From positions 310,001 through 374,000 of the forward strand of contig NZ_SUQN01000007.1 of the NCBI RefSeq assembly GCF_013337685.1: a stretch of 64,000 nucleotides of DNA, in the 5' to 3' direction. The DNA is from Citrobacter gillenii (GTDB taxonomy: Bacteria > Pseudomonadota > Gammaproteobacteria > Enterobacterales > Enterobacteriaceae). Under the pieces are notes generated by a model. It had not been told where the DNA came from. It did no database searches and saw only the letters and a list, made by a program, of their open reading frames with translations. Every line of letters begins with the position of its first letter. Position 1 is the stretch's first letter. Shown piece after piece: positions 13,709-23,905 of the stretch. Position numbers and translations under genes: made by a program.

Positions 13709-14716
13709 ATGAAAGCCATCGCCATTACCCACGCCGCAACCGACGGCAGTAACATCGCATATTTACAAGAGATTGACCTGCCAACGCCCATTGCCAAAGG
13801 GCATGACCTGCTGGTTGAGGTGAAAGCGATTTCCGTTAACCCTGTTGATACCAAAGTTCGCGAGGGTTTCAACGCTGATACTCCGCGTGTACTGGGCTGG
13901 GATGCGGTGGGCGTGGTGAAATCCGTCGGCGAGTCCGTGACGTTATTCACACCGGGCGACGAAGTCTGGTATGCCGGCGCTCTGGGTCGGGCGGGCAGTA
14001 ACAGCGAATTTCAGCTGGTTGATGAACGCATTGTCGCGCTGAAGCCGCAATCGCTGGATAACGCCTCTGCCGCCGCCCTGCCGTTGACTGCCATCACCGC
14101 ATGGGAAATGCTGTTCGACCGCCTGGGTGTTGCGGAAAATGGCAACGAAGGCGACGTATTGTTGATCGTCGGTGCAGCGGGGGGCGTCGGTTCTATCCTG
14201 ACTCAACTGGCGAGTAAACTGACCAAAATGACCGTTATCGGCACAGCATCGCGCCCGGAAAGCCAGAAATGGGTGCATGAAGCAGGTGCGCATCATGTGA
14301 TCGATCACAGCAAACCACTGACCGAAGAGCTGGCACGAATTGGAGTTAAAGAGGTCACGCACGTTGCCAGCCTGAATAATACCGAACAGCACTATCAGCA
14401 GATTATTAGCGCCCTGGCCCCACAGGGCAAACTGGCACTGATTGACGACCCAGAGTTCCTTGATGCTCGTCCGCTAAAAGCAAAAAGCATTTCACTGCAT
14501 TGGGAATTTATGTTTACCCGTTCAATGTTCGAAACCCATGACATCATTGCCCAGCACCAGCTACTGACCCGCGTGGCGCAACTGATCGACAGTCAGACGA
14601 TCCGTACTACTCTGGGAGAGCATTTGGGCACTATTTCTGCGGCGAACTTACAAAAAGCCCATGCGCAAATTGAAACCGGTCGTGCGGTAGGCAAAATTGT
14701 TCTGGAGGGGTTTTAA
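13709..14716 (+). CDS. MDR-superfamily zinc-independent oxidoreductase (quinone reductase-like)
   Basis: 335 residues with a GGAGAG ribosome site. It is a medium-chain dehydrogenase/reductase: a GroES-like N-terminal domain (DLLVEVKAISVNPVDTKVRE), a Rossmann nucleotide site (LIVGAAGGVGSILTQLASKL, about residues 153-172), and no structural-zinc cysteine cluster. This matches the 'zinc-type alcohol dehydrogenase-like' or NADPH:quinone reductase subgroup, which reduces quinones or alpha,beta-unsaturated carbonyls in the cytoplasm. One base separates it from the next gene, a small monooxygenase, so both are probably one operon answering to reactive carbonyl or quinone stress under the divergent LysR protein. 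Confidence 0.9.
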   Translation: MKAIAITHAATDGSNIAYLQEIDLPTPIAKGHDLLVEVKAISVNPVDTKVREGFNADTPRVLGWDAVGVVKSVGESVTLFTPGDEVWYAGALGRAGSNSEFQLVDERIVALKPQSLDNASAAALPLTAITAWEMLFDRLGVAENGNEGDVLLIVGAAGGVGSILTQLASKLTKMTVIGTASRPESQKWVHEAGAHHVIDHSKPLTEELARIGVKEVTHVASLNNTEQHYQQIISALAPQGKLALIDDPEFLDARPLKAKSISLHWEFMFTRSMFETHDIIAQHQLLTRVAQLIDSQTIRTTLGEHLGTISAANLQKAHAQIETGRAVGKIVLEGF

Positions 14717-14717
14717 T

Positions 14718-15023
14718 ATGTCTGACACTGAAGTGATTTCTATTATTGCGGTACTGAAAGCCAAACATGGGAAAACCGACGCCCTGAAACAGGCACTGCA
14801 GGCCTTACTGATGCCCACGCGTCGGGAACCGGGCAATATAGAGTATGCGCTGTTTCAACTGCGCGATACGCCGGATGTGTTTTACGTGCGCGAATCCTGG
14901 CGGGGTCAGGCCGGTCTGGACGACCATATTGCCCTGCCGCATTTCCAGACGTTTATCCTGCAAATGAACGATCTGCTGGCCGAGCCGCTACGTCTGGATT
15001 ATCTGACGCCGATTGCGCCTTAA
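14718..15023 (+). CDS. antibiotic-biosynthesis-monooxygenase-domain protein (YgiN-like)
   Basis: 101 residues starting at the ATG at 14718, immediately after the stop of the oxidoreductase gene. The ABM ferredoxin-like fold is recognised from VISIIAVLKAKHGKTDALKQ, NIEYALFQLRDTPDVFYVRE and DDHIALPHFQTF. E. coli YgiN of this family is a quinol monooxygenase. Together with the upstream quinone-reductase-like enzyme it would form a quinone redox pair, an inference from gene context. Confidence 0.88.
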   Translation: MSDTEVISIIAVLKAKHGKTDALKQALQALLMPTRREPGNIEYALFQLRDTPDVFYVRESWRGQAGLDDHIALPHFQTFILQMNDLLAEPLRLDYLTPIAP

Positions 15024-15035
15024 TCTCTTGATGAA

Positions 15036-15056
15036 ATCCCCCGCCACACGGGGGAT
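15036..15056. terminator. bidirectional hairpin between convergent operons
   Basis: ATCCCCCG and CGGGGGAT form a perfect eight-base stem around a five-base loop, lying between the monooxygenase stop and the convergent SDR stop. AT-rich flanks allow use in both directions. Confidence 0.65.
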
Positions 15057-15062
15057 ATTCAG

Positions 15063-15839
15063 TCAGGCATTACGCCCCGCCATCACACCGCCATCCACAT
15101 CCCAGACAGCCCCGGTCACCCAACCCGCTCTATCAGAAAGCAGGAATGCGACGGTTTCTGCAACGTCAACTGGCGTCCCAACCCGGCCTGTCGGATGGAA
15201 GCTATCAAAGCTGCTCATCACCCCCTGCACATCCTCTTTCGGAATAAACCCTTCATAGATAGGCGTGTGTACCACCGCTGGAGAAACGGCATTAACGCGA
15301 ATACCGCAGCCCCCCAGTTCAATGGCCAGATTTTTCGTTAAGGCATGCAGGCCCGCTTTTGCCATCGAGTAGGCCGAAGAGGGCGTCGCCGCTATCGCTT
15401 GTTTTGCCCACATCGAACCAATATTCACAATGGCACCATTTATCTTTGCCGCCACCATATTGCGCACCACATCCCGGGTAATGAAGAACATTGCGCGGTT
15501 GAGGCTCATGTACAGATCATAATCCGCAACCTCATGTTCAATAAATGGTTTCGGCAAGAAAACCCCGGCCGCATTGACCAGCAGGCTGATGTCGCGGTGT
15601 TCGGTATTCACCGTATCCATCACCTGGTGCATTCCGGCTTCTGACATCAGATCCGCGGCAATGACCGCGACATCACCCATTGCCGCCAGCGCCTGACGCG
15701 CCTGCTCAGCTTTATCGGCACGATTACCGACCAGCACCACACGTCCACCCTCTTTCAGGATCAGTTTCGCAGTTTCAAGTCCCATCCCACTGGTCCCGCC
15801 CACCACTAACAGTTTTTGTCCGGCAAATAATGCTTTCAT
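15063..15839 (-). CDS. short-chain dehydrogenase/reductase
   Basis: 258 residues from the ATG at 15839 (AGG seven bases upstream); a longer frame to 15923 has no convincing ribosome site. Classical SDR features are present: the nucleotide-binding TSGMGLE motif near residue 15, NAAG, the catalytic Ser (NIGSMWAKQ region) and the YSMAK catalytic Tyr/Lys pair. The C-terminal [17 protein letters not shown] is the usual SDR end. The substrate cannot be inferred. It is divergent from a LysR gene 147 bases away that is likely to control it. Confidence 0.9.
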   Translation of the reverse strand: MKALFAGQKLLVVGGTSGMGLETAKLILKEGGRVVLVGNRADKAEQARQALAAMGDVAVIAADLMSEAGMHQVMDTVNTEHRDISLLVNAAGVFLPKPFIEHEVADYDLYMSLNRAMFFITRDVVRNMVAAKINGAIVNIGSMWAKQAIAATPSSAYSMAKAGLHALTKNLAIELGGCGIRVNAVSPAVVHTPIYEGFIPKEDVQGVMSSFDSFHPTGRVGTPVDVAETVAFLLSDRAGWVTGAVWDVDGGVMAGRNA

Positions 15840-15986
15840 CGTTAACCTCGTTTCAAAAATTCCTTGATGCGCTAAAGATGCCACCCGGCAGAGGTGATGA
15901 CGAATGAGAAGAAATAGCGACACCAGAAAGAAAATCTATCTCGCAGGCGTATACTGAGAACTGCCAATCAGAAGGAACAGAACCAG

Positions 15987-16931
15987 ATGCGTTTACTTAA
16001 TCGACTAAAATGGCTGCACGCCTTTGAGGCCACCGCCCGCCATGGCAGCTTTACCGGCGCTGCGCAGGAGTTGGGCGTAACGCCCGCCGCAGTCGGACAG
16101 TTGGTACGCGCACTGGAAGATTGGGTGGGCCATCCGCTGTTACACCGATCCCGTTCAGGTAAAGAGCGCCTCACGCTGGTTAGTGAAGCGCAGGACGCAT
16201 TACGCGACATTACCCAAGGACTGGATAACCTCGAATCCGGGCTGAATAAACTGCGCGGTCGTCGGGCACGCTCGGTGGTAATCATCACCGCCTCTCAGGT
16301 ACTGGTAATGAACTGGCTGATGAGTCGTCTCAACCGTTTCTCGCAGGCGCATGAAAACATCGAACTACGCCTGAACGTGACGGAAAAATTAATGGATGTC
16401 GCCCACGGCGAAGCGGATTTGGGTGTGCGCTGCGGAAAAGGTGACTGGCCAGGAGTCAACAAAACCAGGTTGATGGATGAAGAGGCCGTTCTGGTCTGCA
16501 GCCCGCTCCTCGTGCCAACAGAAAAAATATCCTGTGGTGAATGGTTGGCCACACAGAAGCTGATCCATGATGATACCCCCCACCACGGTGCCAATTTTCC
16601 GTCCTGGGATGATGTTCTGAATGCTACCCATGCTCCCGCCGCACGCGAAAGCGGGCTGCACATCAACTCCACCGCCACCGTGATTCTGGCAGCACTCAGT
16701 GGTCAGGGTGTGGCCATTGTGCGCCTCGCGCTGGTGCAACAACTTCTTACTGACGGACAACTGGTCCAGCTTCATCCCAACGTCCGCTGGCCTCTGGCAT
16801 GGTCATACTACATCGTCACGCCACAGCACGCGGCTATGCGCCCTGAGGTGAAAATCTTTAATGACTGGCTGAAGGCGGATGTGCAGGCAGAGATCCATAC
16901 CATCTCTGATATGATACCTGCACACAAATAA
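15987..16931 (+). CDS. LysR-family regulator, GcvA-like
   Basis: 314 residues. The N-terminal helix-turn-helix ([20 protein letters not shown], then [17 protein letters not shown]) resembles GcvA-type LysR proteins, and a full effector domain follows. It is transcribed away from the SDR gene and 26 bases ahead of yicL. Its target is probably the divergent SDR gene. It is the last accessory gene before the conserved yicL-nlpA backbone. Confidence 0.88.
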   Translation: MRLLNRLKWLHAFEATARHGSFTGAAQELGVTPAAVGQLVRALEDWVGHPLLHRSRSGKERLTLVSEAQDALRDITQGLDNLESGLNKLRGRRARSVVIITASQVLVMNWLMSRLNRFSQAHENIELRLNVTEKLMDVAHGEADLGVRCGKGDWPGVNKTRLMDEEAVLVCSPLLVPTEKISCGEWLATQKLIHDDTPHHGANFPSWDDVLNATHAPAARESGLHINSTATVILAALSGQGVAIVRLALVQQLLTDGQLVQLHPNVRWPLAWSYYIVTPQHAAMRPEVKIFNDWLKADVQAEIHTISDMIPAHK

Positions 16932-16957
16932 GACAATACAACCATGCCGAGGGAATA

Positions 16958-17860
16958 ATGAGTTCCACCAGAAGAGGGATGATGAACGTCCTGATTGCCG
17001 CCGTATTATGGGGAAGTTCGGGCGTTTGCGCGCAGTACATCATGGAGCAAAGCCAGATGTCGTCGCCGTTTTTAACCATGACGCGCCTGATTTTCGCCGG
17101 ACTCATTCTGCTGATGCTCTCGTTTGTGCACGGCGACAAAGTCTTTTCGATCATCAAAAACCGCAAAGATGCCATCAGTCTGCTGATCTTTTCTGTGGTC
17201 GGCGCGCTCACCGTACAGCTGACTTTTCTACTGACCATTGAAAAATCCAACGCCGCCACCGCAACGGTACTGCAATTTTTGTCACCAACTATTATCGTGG
17301 CGTGGTTCTCCGTAGCGCGTAAAGCGCGACCCGGCATTTTAGTGCTCACCGCCATTCTGACTTCACTTATCGGCACATTCCTGCTGGTGACTCACGGCAA
17401 CCCAACCTCGCTGTCTATTTCACCTGCCGCGCTGTTCTGGGGGATCGCCTCCGCCTTTGCCGCCGCGTTCTATACCACCTATCCCTCTACGCTTATCGCC
17501 CGTTACGGTACGCTGCCGATCGTTGGCTGGAGTATGTTGATAGGTGGCCTGATCCTGCTCCCGTTCTATGCCGGAGAGGGAACGGACTTCGTGGTCAATG
17601 GCAGTTTGATTCTGGCGTTTTTCTATCTGGTGGTGATCGGCACATCGCTAACGTTTAGCCTGTATCTGAAAGGCGCGCAGATGATTGGCGGACCGAAAGC
17701 GAGTATTTTGAGCTGTGCGGAACCGTTGAGCAGCGCCCTGTTGTCGCTGTTATTGTTAGGGATTACGTTTACCCTACCTGACTGGCTGGGCACGCTGCTG
17801 ATCCTCTCTTCTGTAGTGCTGATTTCAATGGATTCCCGTCGCCGCGTCCGAACGGTATAA
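16958..17860 (+). CDS. yicL: EamA/DMT-family inner-membrane transporter YicL
   Basis: 300 residues with ten predicted transmembrane helices in two EamA repeats. The sequence follows E. coli YicL almost residue by residue ([20 protein letters not shown] at the start, MDSRRR at the end). It is an inner-membrane drug/metabolite transporter with no established substrate. It marks the right boundary of the selC-linked accessory region, as in Salmonella where SPI-3 ends near yicL. Confidence 0.94.
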   Translation: MSSTRRGMMNVLIAAVLWGSSGVCAQYIMEQSQMSSPFLTMTRLIFAGLILLMLSFVHGDKVFSIIKNRKDAISLLIFSVVGALTVQLTFLLTIEKSNAATATVLQFLSPTIIVAWFSVARKARPGILVLTAILTSLIGTFLLVTHGNPTSLSISPAALFWGIASAFAAAFYTTYPSTLIARYGTLPIVGWSMLIGGLILLPFYAGEGTDFVVNGSLILAFFYLVVIGTSLTFSLYLKGAQMIGGPKASILSCAEPLSSALLSLLLLGITFTLPDWLGTLLILSSVVLISMDSRRRVRTV

Positions 17861-17888
17861 CACCGAGCGGCGCGGCTACAGAGGGGTA

Positions 17889-18707
17889 TTACCAGCCAGG
17901 TACCGCGCCGCCGTTAAAGATTTTTTCCGCCGCTTTTGCGACTTCCGGAGACTGATAAGATTGCAGGAACTCTTTTACGTTCTCGGCATTTTTATTGTCT
18001 TCTCTCGCCACCAGGATATTCACGTACGGCGAGTTTTTATCTTCGATAAACACGCTGTCATGTACTGGCGAAAGTCCGGTTTGCTGAATGTAGGTGGTAC
18101 TGATGATCGCCACGTCTACTTTCTGATCGTCCAGCACGCGCGGCAACTGCGCGCCTTCCAGCTCCATAATAGTCAGATGACGCGGATTATCGGTGATATC
18201 CAGCGCCGTCGGCAGCAGACCGGTTCCCTCTTTCAGCGTGATTAATTTTTCTTTTTGCAGCAGCAACAGCGCACGCCCGAGGTTAGTGGGATCGTTAGGT
18301 ATCGCAATCGTCGCACCGTCTTGCAGTTGATCGACCGTTTTGATTTTTTTCGAATAACCGGCCATCGGGAAGACAAAGGTATTGCCCACCGCCACCAGCG
18401 TATAGTTATGCGCTTTATTATCCTGATCCAGGAACGGACGATGCTGGAAGACATTGGCATCCAACTCACCCTGATTAGTTGCATCATTAGGCAATAACGA
18501 ACCACTAAATCCCACCAGCTCAACATCGAGTCCGTACTTCTCTTTGGCCACCTTCTTCGCGACTTCCGCCACATCCTGCTCTGCGCCGTTAATCACGCCG
18601 ACTTTAATGTGTTTTGTATCACTGCTTTGCTGGTCGCAACCTGCCAGCAATAATCCCGCCAGCAATACCGCGGTCCCGACCCCGAAATAGGGTTTCTTCA
18701 GCTTCAC
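17889..18707 (-). CDS. nlpA: lipoprotein NlpA (MetQ-family binding protein)
   Basis: 272 residues from a GTG at 18707 with AAAGGA upstream; the frame extends to 18860 but the E. coli protein starts at the equivalent point. The signal peptide ends in the lipobox LLAGC, with Cys24 lipidated, and +2 Asp retains the protein in the inner membrane. The mature part is a NlpA/MetQ-type methionine-binding fold (HIKVGVINGAEQDVAEVAKK). E. coli NlpA is a minor inner-membrane lipoprotein that contributes to methionine uptake. It is convergent with yicL. Confidence 0.95.
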   Translation of the reverse strand: MKLKKPYFGVGTAVLLAGLLLAGCDQQSSDTKHIKVGVINGAEQDVAEVAKKVAKEKYGLDVELVGFSGSLLPNDATNQGELDANVFQHRPFLDQDNKAHNYTLVAVGNTFVFPMAGYSKKIKTVDQLQDGATIAIPNDPTNLGRALLLLQKEKLITLKEGTGLLPTALDITDNPRHLTIMELEGAQLPRVLDDQKVDVAIISTTYIQQTGLSPVHDSVFIEDKNSPYVNILVAREDNKNAENVKEFLQSYQSPEVAKAAEKIFNGGAVPGW

Positions 18708-18831
18708 GTTTTTATCCTTTTGAATTAACCGCCCATTGAGTAATGAAATGACTATAGCGGGAAGGCCGCTGCGGTTTATAAAACGAAAAAGCATCAGCAA
18801 GAAGAAAAAGGCATAACGGAAATAAGAGAGA

Positions 18832-19722
18832 TTAGTCGGAGTGTTCCATAAGCTCATCAATGGATAGCCCGGTAATCAGTAGCACCAGGTCGCGATCGAT
18901 ACCCTTTTCAAGCATGGAATGTGCAATCCGCAACGCTTCATCCAGCTTTCCTTCTTTTCTCCCCGACTCACGTAAGCATTCTGCAATAGTCATTAATCTC
19001 TCCTTGTGTTGGGGAACGCGCCCGGCAAGCCTGCGGATAAACACCTCAAAACGGGTCGCACTACCAGACTGTAGCAAGTAATTAAACAGCGTTTCTATCT
19101 GGCTGTCATTAGCGTGTTCCTTAACAAGCAGGACCGTCAGTTTATCCACCAGAAGCGTCAGGTCGCGCTCACGGATATGCTTTTGAACAAGCTCCAGCAG
19201 AGCCATCCGCCGATGCTGCATAATCTCATCATCAGACACCACGGTGATGTCCACCAACGGAAAAGGCGCATCATAAAGTTGCCGCGCTATCTCTGGCTCG
19301 GCAAATTCATCCAGCCAACTTAGCGAAAAGGGATATGGGCTTTCCACACCATGGTAAAAAAGTATCGGCACCACCAGGGGCAACGTTTTATACCCGGCGT
19401 CGAGATGACGCTGCATCGCGGCAATGGCATAGCGCATCAGTCGAAATGCCATGTGGGCATCCGGCGAACTTTGATGTTCAATCAGCGCATAGATGTAGCC
19501 ATTACCCTTCGTTGTTTGCAGAGACCACAGTACATCGGAATAGCTGGCCCGCAGGTCTTCCTCTACAAAACTGCCGGATTCAAGCTTCAGCGTGTCCAGC
19601 TTGCAAAGGTCGCGTAGCGATTCAGGAAGCCAAATATCCAGGAAATCCCTCGCCGTTTCCGGGTGGGCTAAAAACCTTTTAAACACCGCATCATGCGGCG
19701 TGGATGTCGTACTTTTTTTCAT
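18832..19722 (-). CDS. Rpn-family recombination-promoting nuclease / transposase_31 protein
   Basis: 296 residues. The N-terminal start [20 protein letters not shown] is the signature of the YhgA-like Rpn family. The PD-(D/E)XK nuclease residues are visible as SYSDVLW and, 20 or so residues later, YALIEHQSS. RpnA of E. coli is a calcium-stimulated DNA endonuclease that promotes RecA-independent recombination. The C-terminal end ([20 protein letters not shown]) is the usual helical tail. It stands alone between nlpA and the dga operon, is absent from this place in E. coli K-12, and is full-length. Confidence 0.9.
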   Translation of the reverse strand: MKKSTTSTPHDAVFKRFLAHPETARDFLDIWLPESLRDLCKLDTLKLESGSFVEEDLRASYSDVLWSLQTTKGNGYIYALIEHQSSPDAHMAFRLMRYAIAAMQRHLDAGYKTLPLVVPILFYHGVESPYPFSLSWLDEFAEPEIARQLYDAPFPLVDITVVSDDEIMQHRRMALLELVQKHIRERDLTLLVDKLTVLLVKEHANDSQIETLFNYLLQSGSATRFEVFIRRLAGRVPQHKERLMTIAECLRESGRKEGKLDEALRIAHSMLEKGIDRDLVLLITGLSIDELMEHSD

Positions 19723-19874
19723 GGCGATCCATCACCTGCATTACAAGATGACGGGACCTTACTCGCCTATCGCATAATCCACATCAGGCAACGTTTAAGC
19801 CTGCGAGGTGCTTTGGGGGATAAATACACACTACTGTAATGTATTCATTTTCAGGGAATGATGTTCGCAAAAAT

Positions 19875-19902
19875 GCCCGGAGGCGCTAACGCTTACCGGG
19901 CC
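19875..19902. repeat. REP-like element downstream of the dga operon
   Basis: GCCCGGAGGCGCTAACGC and TTACCGGGC arms form a REP-type palindrome 33 bases past the dgaF stop. No intrinsic terminator with a T-run was found after dgaF. Confidence 0.7.
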
Positions 19903-19934
19903 TGTATGTCGGGGGTTATATGCAGGAGGCACTA

Positions 19935-20678
19935 TCACACCAGGCCTTTTACGATCTCCATTAGTCTGCGGACATCTTCGGGCCGGGTATTGCCGGTTTG
20001 CGGGTCGATTATTGAGCTGTAAACATGAGGCATCACACGCGATACGCCGGCTTCCAGGCAGGTTTGCAATATGATGCCGAAATTATCAAGATCGATTCCG
20101 CCGGTCGGTTCAATCAGCGTCATCCCATTGCGCGCGGCGGCGGTCGCCAGCACGTACAGCTCCGGTAACGACGTCTCGCCGCCCATCGGGAAAAACTTCG
20201 CCGCATGCGCCCCTGAATCCTGCATCATGCGCACTGCCGCATCGCAGGACACTCGGGCAGGGGTCCCTTTGCTGCTGCTGACCCCAGTCGAGATCAGCAC
20301 CTCGCCCGGCGTACCCGTTGGGCTAACCAACGCGTTAATGTGGGTCTGCTCTCCCCCCGTAGCCGCCAGGGCGCCCGCCGCAAAACCACAGCCGGTAAAG
20401 GTCTGATTGACGTGTGCCGGATGAACCGCGGATGCGATCATCGCCGCTTTGTAATACTGCGCCGGGTCACCCGCCCCCAGTCCTACGGAGATAGATGGCA
20501 CCTCCGCCATCCAGCGTTTTACCTCCAGAACGCCCTCTTCCACTGAGGCAAACTGTGCAGAAAGCACGCCGATCGCCGCATGGCCTTCGGCGGCGTCATA
20601 GATTTCCCGGGCATTGGCGATATCCTTCGCCAGCACGTTAATGGCGACCCGATGACGATAAAAATTAATCTGCTGCAT
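19935..20678 (-). CDS. dgaF: KDGP aldolase DgaF
   Basis: 247 residues from the ATG at 20678, which lies inside the 3' end of dgaE, with AGGAG about ten bases upstream. In Salmonella DgaF splits 2-keto-3-deoxygluconate-6-phosphate into pyruvate and glyceraldehyde-3-phosphate, the last step of D-glucosaminate use. The sequence has a TIM-barrel pattern (SPTGTPGEVLISTGVSSSKG, KFFPMGGETSLPELY with a likely Schiff-base Lys, LIEPTGGIDLDNFG). The overlap with dgaE indicates translational coupling. It is the last gene of the dgaABCDEF operon. Confidence 0.88.
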   Translation of the reverse strand: MQQINFYRHRVAINVLAKDIANAREIYDAAEGHAAIGVLSAQFASVEEGVLEVKRWMAEVPSISVGLGAGDPAQYYKAAMIASAVHPAHVNQTFTGCGFAAGALAATGGEQTHINALVSPTGTPGEVLISTGVSSSKGTPARVSCDAAVRMMQDSGAHAAKFFPMGGETSLPELYVLATAAARNGMTLIEPTGGIDLDNFGIILQTCLEAGVSRVMPHVYSSIIDPQTGNTRPEDVRRLMEIVKGLV

Positions 20679-21774
20679 GGTCTGCAATCTCCTTCAGTCG
20701 TGCCACGATAATCGCCATTTCCCCTTCCGCGACCGTACGCGGGTCAAGGCTAAAGACGCCCTGGTGGAGGTTATAACGGCGAGCGTAAATGGCGATATCA
20801 CCACCACGTAGTTGGGATTCGACTTCACGGGCGTCAATGCCTAACGCCTGCGCGTTCACCCGCACGCGAATACGCCAGATGGCGCGTCCGGCTTCATCCT
20901 GCTCAATATCCGCGCTCAATCCACGAATCGCTGAAATCGCATTCGCTACTGGCTGCAGTTGTTCGGCAGTCACCACCGCCTGCTCCTGATGATAATTTTC
21001 CAGCGCGTACACCAGCCCGACCATGTTCTCCTTGCCGATCTTCATCGCTCGGGCAATACCGTGGTGCTGCGCTTTACAGGCGGCAATCCACGATTTCTTG
21101 CCGGTGATAAACCCGGAGGTTGGCGCGTTGAACGCTTTTGCCCCGCTGTAAATCACCATGTCGGCGCCGCTCGCCACCCAGGCGTGCAAATCCTCCTCGG
21201 CGGCGGCATCAACAATCAGCGGCAGGTTGTGAACCTGCGCAACCTGCACAAAATCCGCAATGCTCAGCATGCCTTTCTGTACACAGTGGTGCGATTTCAC
21301 ATACAGCAGCGCAGCGGTATTGTCGCTAATCGCGCTTTCCAGTTGCCAGCGGGCCGACAGATTACTTGAGCCGACTTCCACCACGCGCCCGCCGCCTAAA
21401 CGAATGGCGCTGGTGATTGGCGCACCGTAATCCACATTATGTCCACGCAGCATGACCACTTCGTTGGCCATATCGGTGCTGTCCGGCATCAGCGTGACCC
21501 GCGCCTGGTCACCGCGGGTAATGGCGGCGGCCACGGCAATGGCGATGCCCGCCGAGGCGCAGGAAGTGACATAGCTGTCCTCAGCGCCGGTAAAGCGGGA
21601 GACCAGCTCGCCGGTACGATCCACCAGTCGGTCAATTTCAACAAAGGCTGAAGCCGCTTGCGCCGTTGCCTGCATAACCTGGGGCGCAACGCTGGAGACA
21701 CCCAGGATCGTCATTTTTCCGCAGGCGTTAATCACCTGTTTTAGCCCCAGTTGTTGATAGATATTTTGCGTCAT
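20665..21774 (-). CDS. dgaE: D-glucosaminate-6-phosphate ammonia-lyase DgaE
   Basis: 369 residues. A PLP-dependent enzyme of the SelA/DgaE group with the Schiff-base Lys in VIYSGAKAFNAPTSGFITG (about residues 211-230). In Salmonella DgaE converts D-glucosaminate-6-phosphate to KDGP and ammonia. It follows the four PTS genes with three bases of spacing and precedes the aldolase gene, matching the Salmonella order. The fold similarity to selenocysteine synthase SelA often causes misannotation; context decides for DgaE. Confidence 0.9.
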   Translation of the reverse strand: MTQNIYQQLGLKQVINACGKMTILGVSSVAPQVMQATAQAASAFVEIDRLVDRTGELVSRFTGAEDSYVTSCASAGIAIAVAAAITRGDQARVTLMPDSTDMANEVVMLRGHNVDYGAPITSAIRLGGGRVVEVGSSNLSARWQLESAISDNTAALLYVKSHHCVQKGMLSIADFVQVAQVHNLPLIVDAAAEEDLHAWVASGADMVIYSGAKAFNAPTSGFITGKKSWIAACKAQHHGIARAMKIGKENMVGLVYALENYHQEQAVVTAEQLQPVANAISAIRGLSADIEQDEAGRAIWRIRVRVNAQALGIDAREVESQLRGGDIAIYARRYNLHQGVFSLDPRTVAEGEMAIIVARLKEIADHAAD

Positions 21775-21777
21775 TGC

Positions 21778-22635
21778 TTACAGTACTCCCAGCAGCGAAC
21801 AGACCACGCTGAGCGCCACAATCGACAGCAGAATGGTGGTGTAACGCGGCCCTTTCTTCACCAGGTAGAAGTAGACTGCGAATACCGCCGCCAGCGGCAA
21901 CAGGCCCGGAGCGATGGAGTCGAAGATCTGCTGCACCACGACCTCAGAGCCTTTCAGGGCGCTGATTTTTAACGGCGTGGTGATTTTGACGTAGCTTGCA
22001 GACAGCGCACCCATCATGATCAGGCCCAGCACGTTCGCGCCGTAGATGAGCTCTTTAATTCGCCCCCCTTGCAGCAGGCCGATTATCGAGTCGCGTCCCA
22101 GCGTGTAGCCTTTGTGAATCATGCCGTAACTTACCGCCAGCGTAATGGCTGGATAGAGAATTAAGGGGATAATACCGCCCATCGCGCTGCCATTGGCGGC
22201 GAATGGAATAAAAATAGCGATTAACAGCGGCATTACGGCGGCCCAAATGATGGAGTCCCCCATCCCGGCCAGCGGCCCCATCAAACCCGTTTTAATCCCG
22301 GTAATAGAGGCGTCGCTGATCGGTTCACCGCGCGTTTTTTGCTCCTCCATCGCAATGGAGATCCCCTGAATCACCGCACCAAACGTCTGTTCCGAGTTGA
22401 AAAAGTTCAGATGGCGTTTTAGCGCTTCAACCTGCTCCTCTTTTTGCGGGTAGAGCTTTTTGATGATCGGCGTCATCGAGGCGCAGTAAATCAGACTTTG
22501 CAAACGTTCATAGGAGCTGGATACTTCCGCACCCAGCCAGTAAATAAACCAGGCTTTAGTGATGTCGGCTTTGGTCAGCGTGCCGCTTTCACGCGCACGT
22601 TCAACCAGTTCATGCTGCATTACGTCGCTGCTCAT
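21778..22635 (-). CDS. dgaD: PTS system glucosaminate-specific EIID component DgaD
   Basis: 285 residues, mannose-family IID. The N-terminal cytoplasmic helical domain (YERLQSLIYCASMTPIIKKL) is followed by the IID membrane part (ISDASITGIKTGLMGPLAGM, then GDSIIWA). With DgaC it forms the membrane channel that brings D-glucosaminate in as the 6-phosphate. Its start overlaps the dgaC stop by one base. Confidence 0.91.
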   Translation of the reverse strand: MSSDVMQHELVERARESGTLTKADITKAWFIYWLGAEVSSSYERLQSLIYCASMTPIIKKLYPQKEEQVEALKRHLNFFNSEQTFGAVIQGISIAMEEQKTRGEPISDASITGIKTGLMGPLAGMGDSIIWAAVMPLLIAIFIPFAANGSAMGGIIPLILYPAITLAVSYGMIHKGYTLGRDSIIGLLQGGRIKELIYGANVLGLIMMGALSASYVKITTPLKISALKGSEVVVQQIFDSIAPGLLPLAAVFAVYFYLVKKGPRYTTILLSIVALSVVCSLLGVL

Positions 22636-23384
22636 TATGCTGCTCCTTCATTTTTCGCCAGACCTTTAATCAGGAAGGCCACGCAGGTACCAAAGATTGC
22701 CATCGCCATGATGTCCACCTTCAGGTACAGCACCGCAAAGAATCCACCAATGAACCACGGCAGCAGGCTCTTTTTACCGATCACCATAATGGTGATGGCG
22801 AAGCCCAGCGCAGGCAGGATCCCGCCCATAATCTCAAAGGAGTGGGTCAGCCAGTGCGGCATCAGCTTGAGGAAGCTTTCCACCACGTCCTGACCAAAAT
22901 AGTTGGCGGCAAAGACCACCGGGAAGCGCAGTACCAGGCCGAGTAACGCCGGATAAAGAAACGCGCAGCGCATAATGCCTGCCATATTCGCCGTTTCCGC
23001 ATGCTTATCCGCCATATGCACCCACGCCGCGTTCAGCGTACGGCGCAACTGGTCGAGGAACACGCCGATCACGCCAAACGGAATCGCCAGCGCGATAGCC
23101 AGATTTGGGTCCATTCCCGCCTTCACGGCGATAGGAATCGAGATACAGGCGGCCAGCGCGGGGTCTGACGGTACGTTACCGCCCGGCGTGGAGGTGACAC
23201 CGAGATAAACCAACTGCATGCCGGCGCCAATGATCATCGCGGTTTCCATATTGCCTAAAAGCAAGCCCACGAAAACAGCAATGACAACGGGCTGAAGCAG
23301 CATGGCGGAGAAGGTGTAGCCTAAACGTAAACGGGCAAACCAGTAATACAACCCCATCAGGCTTGCAAAGACTAAAGTGTCCAT
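22635..23384 (-). CDS. dgaC: PTS system glucosaminate-specific EIIC component DgaC
   Basis: 249 residues, mannose/sorbose-family IIC with about seven membrane segments. The stretch MQLVYLGVTSTPGGNVPSDP is the family signature. It works with DgaD as the membrane permease and overlaps dgaD by one base. Confidence 0.91.
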   Translation of the reverse strand: MDTLVFASLMGLYYWFARLRLGYTFSAMLLQPVVIAVFVGLLLGNMETAMIIGAGMQLVYLGVTSTPGGNVPSDPALAACISIPIAVKAGMDPNLAIALAIPFGVIGVFLDQLRRTLNAAWVHMADKHAETANMAGIMRCAFLYPALLGLVLRFPVVFAANYFGQDVVESFLKLMPHWLTHSFEIMGGILPALGFAITIMVIGKKSLLPWFIGGFFAVLYLKVDIMAMAIFGTCVAFLIKGLAKNEGAA

Positions 23385-23407
23385 AGTGTTATCCCATTAT
23401 CAAAGAG

Positions 23408-23893
23408 TTAGAATTTTTTCAGGATATCGTCCAGCGACTGTGGCTTATCTTCCGGGATAGTCTGGAAGAACACCTGAATCCCGCGATTTTTCAGGTCACC
23501 CAGAATGCCAACGTCTTTTTCGTCCAGCGTAATGTTCTGGAATACCGCTTTGCGGTTTGGCCCGCCGCCCAGTCCGCCCACCTGAATGGTGGTCACGTCA
23601 AAGCCCAACTGAACTGCTTCCTGAATCGCCGTCAGAGAAGGAAACAGCACCAATACCTTGCCGTCACCAAGCTGGTTTTCTTTCCATGCGGCAGCAAAAC
23701 TCTGGTTACCGTAGCAATCCACTTTGATGTTCGGCGGTGCGGCCATCAGGTAGATATTTTTCATAAACGGATCGGCATCCAGTTCATCACTGACTACCGC
23801 AATTCGGTTTGCCTGCGATTGTCCAACCCACTTGGTGACGACCTGCCCATGGATCAGGCGGCTATCGATACGACATAACACGATGTTTGCCAT
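23408..23893 (-). CDS. dgaB: PTS system glucosaminate-specific EIIB component DgaB
   Basis: 161 residues, mannose-family IIB. The phosphorylated His is in RIDSRLIHGQVVTKW (His15). It takes phosphate from DgaA and passes it to the sugar acid during transport. Full length for the family; 12 bases after dgaA. Confidence 0.92.
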   Translation of the reverse strand: MANIVLCRIDSRLIHGQVVTKWVGQSQANRIAVVSDELDADPFMKNIYLMAAPPNIKVDCYGNQSFAAAWKENQLGDGKVLVLFPSLTAIQEAVQLGFDVTTIQVGGLGGGPNRKAVFQNITLDEKDVGILGDLKNRGIQVFFQTIPEDKPQSLDDILKKF

Positions 23894-23905
23894 GATGTTT
23901 TCTTC

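Noticed and set aside
3402-16957. Direct repeat of the selC 3' end as right attachment site of the island
   Set aside because: I looked for a second copy of the CTCCTGTGATCTTCCGCC end and found none before yicL; an imperfect copy could have escaped reading by eye.
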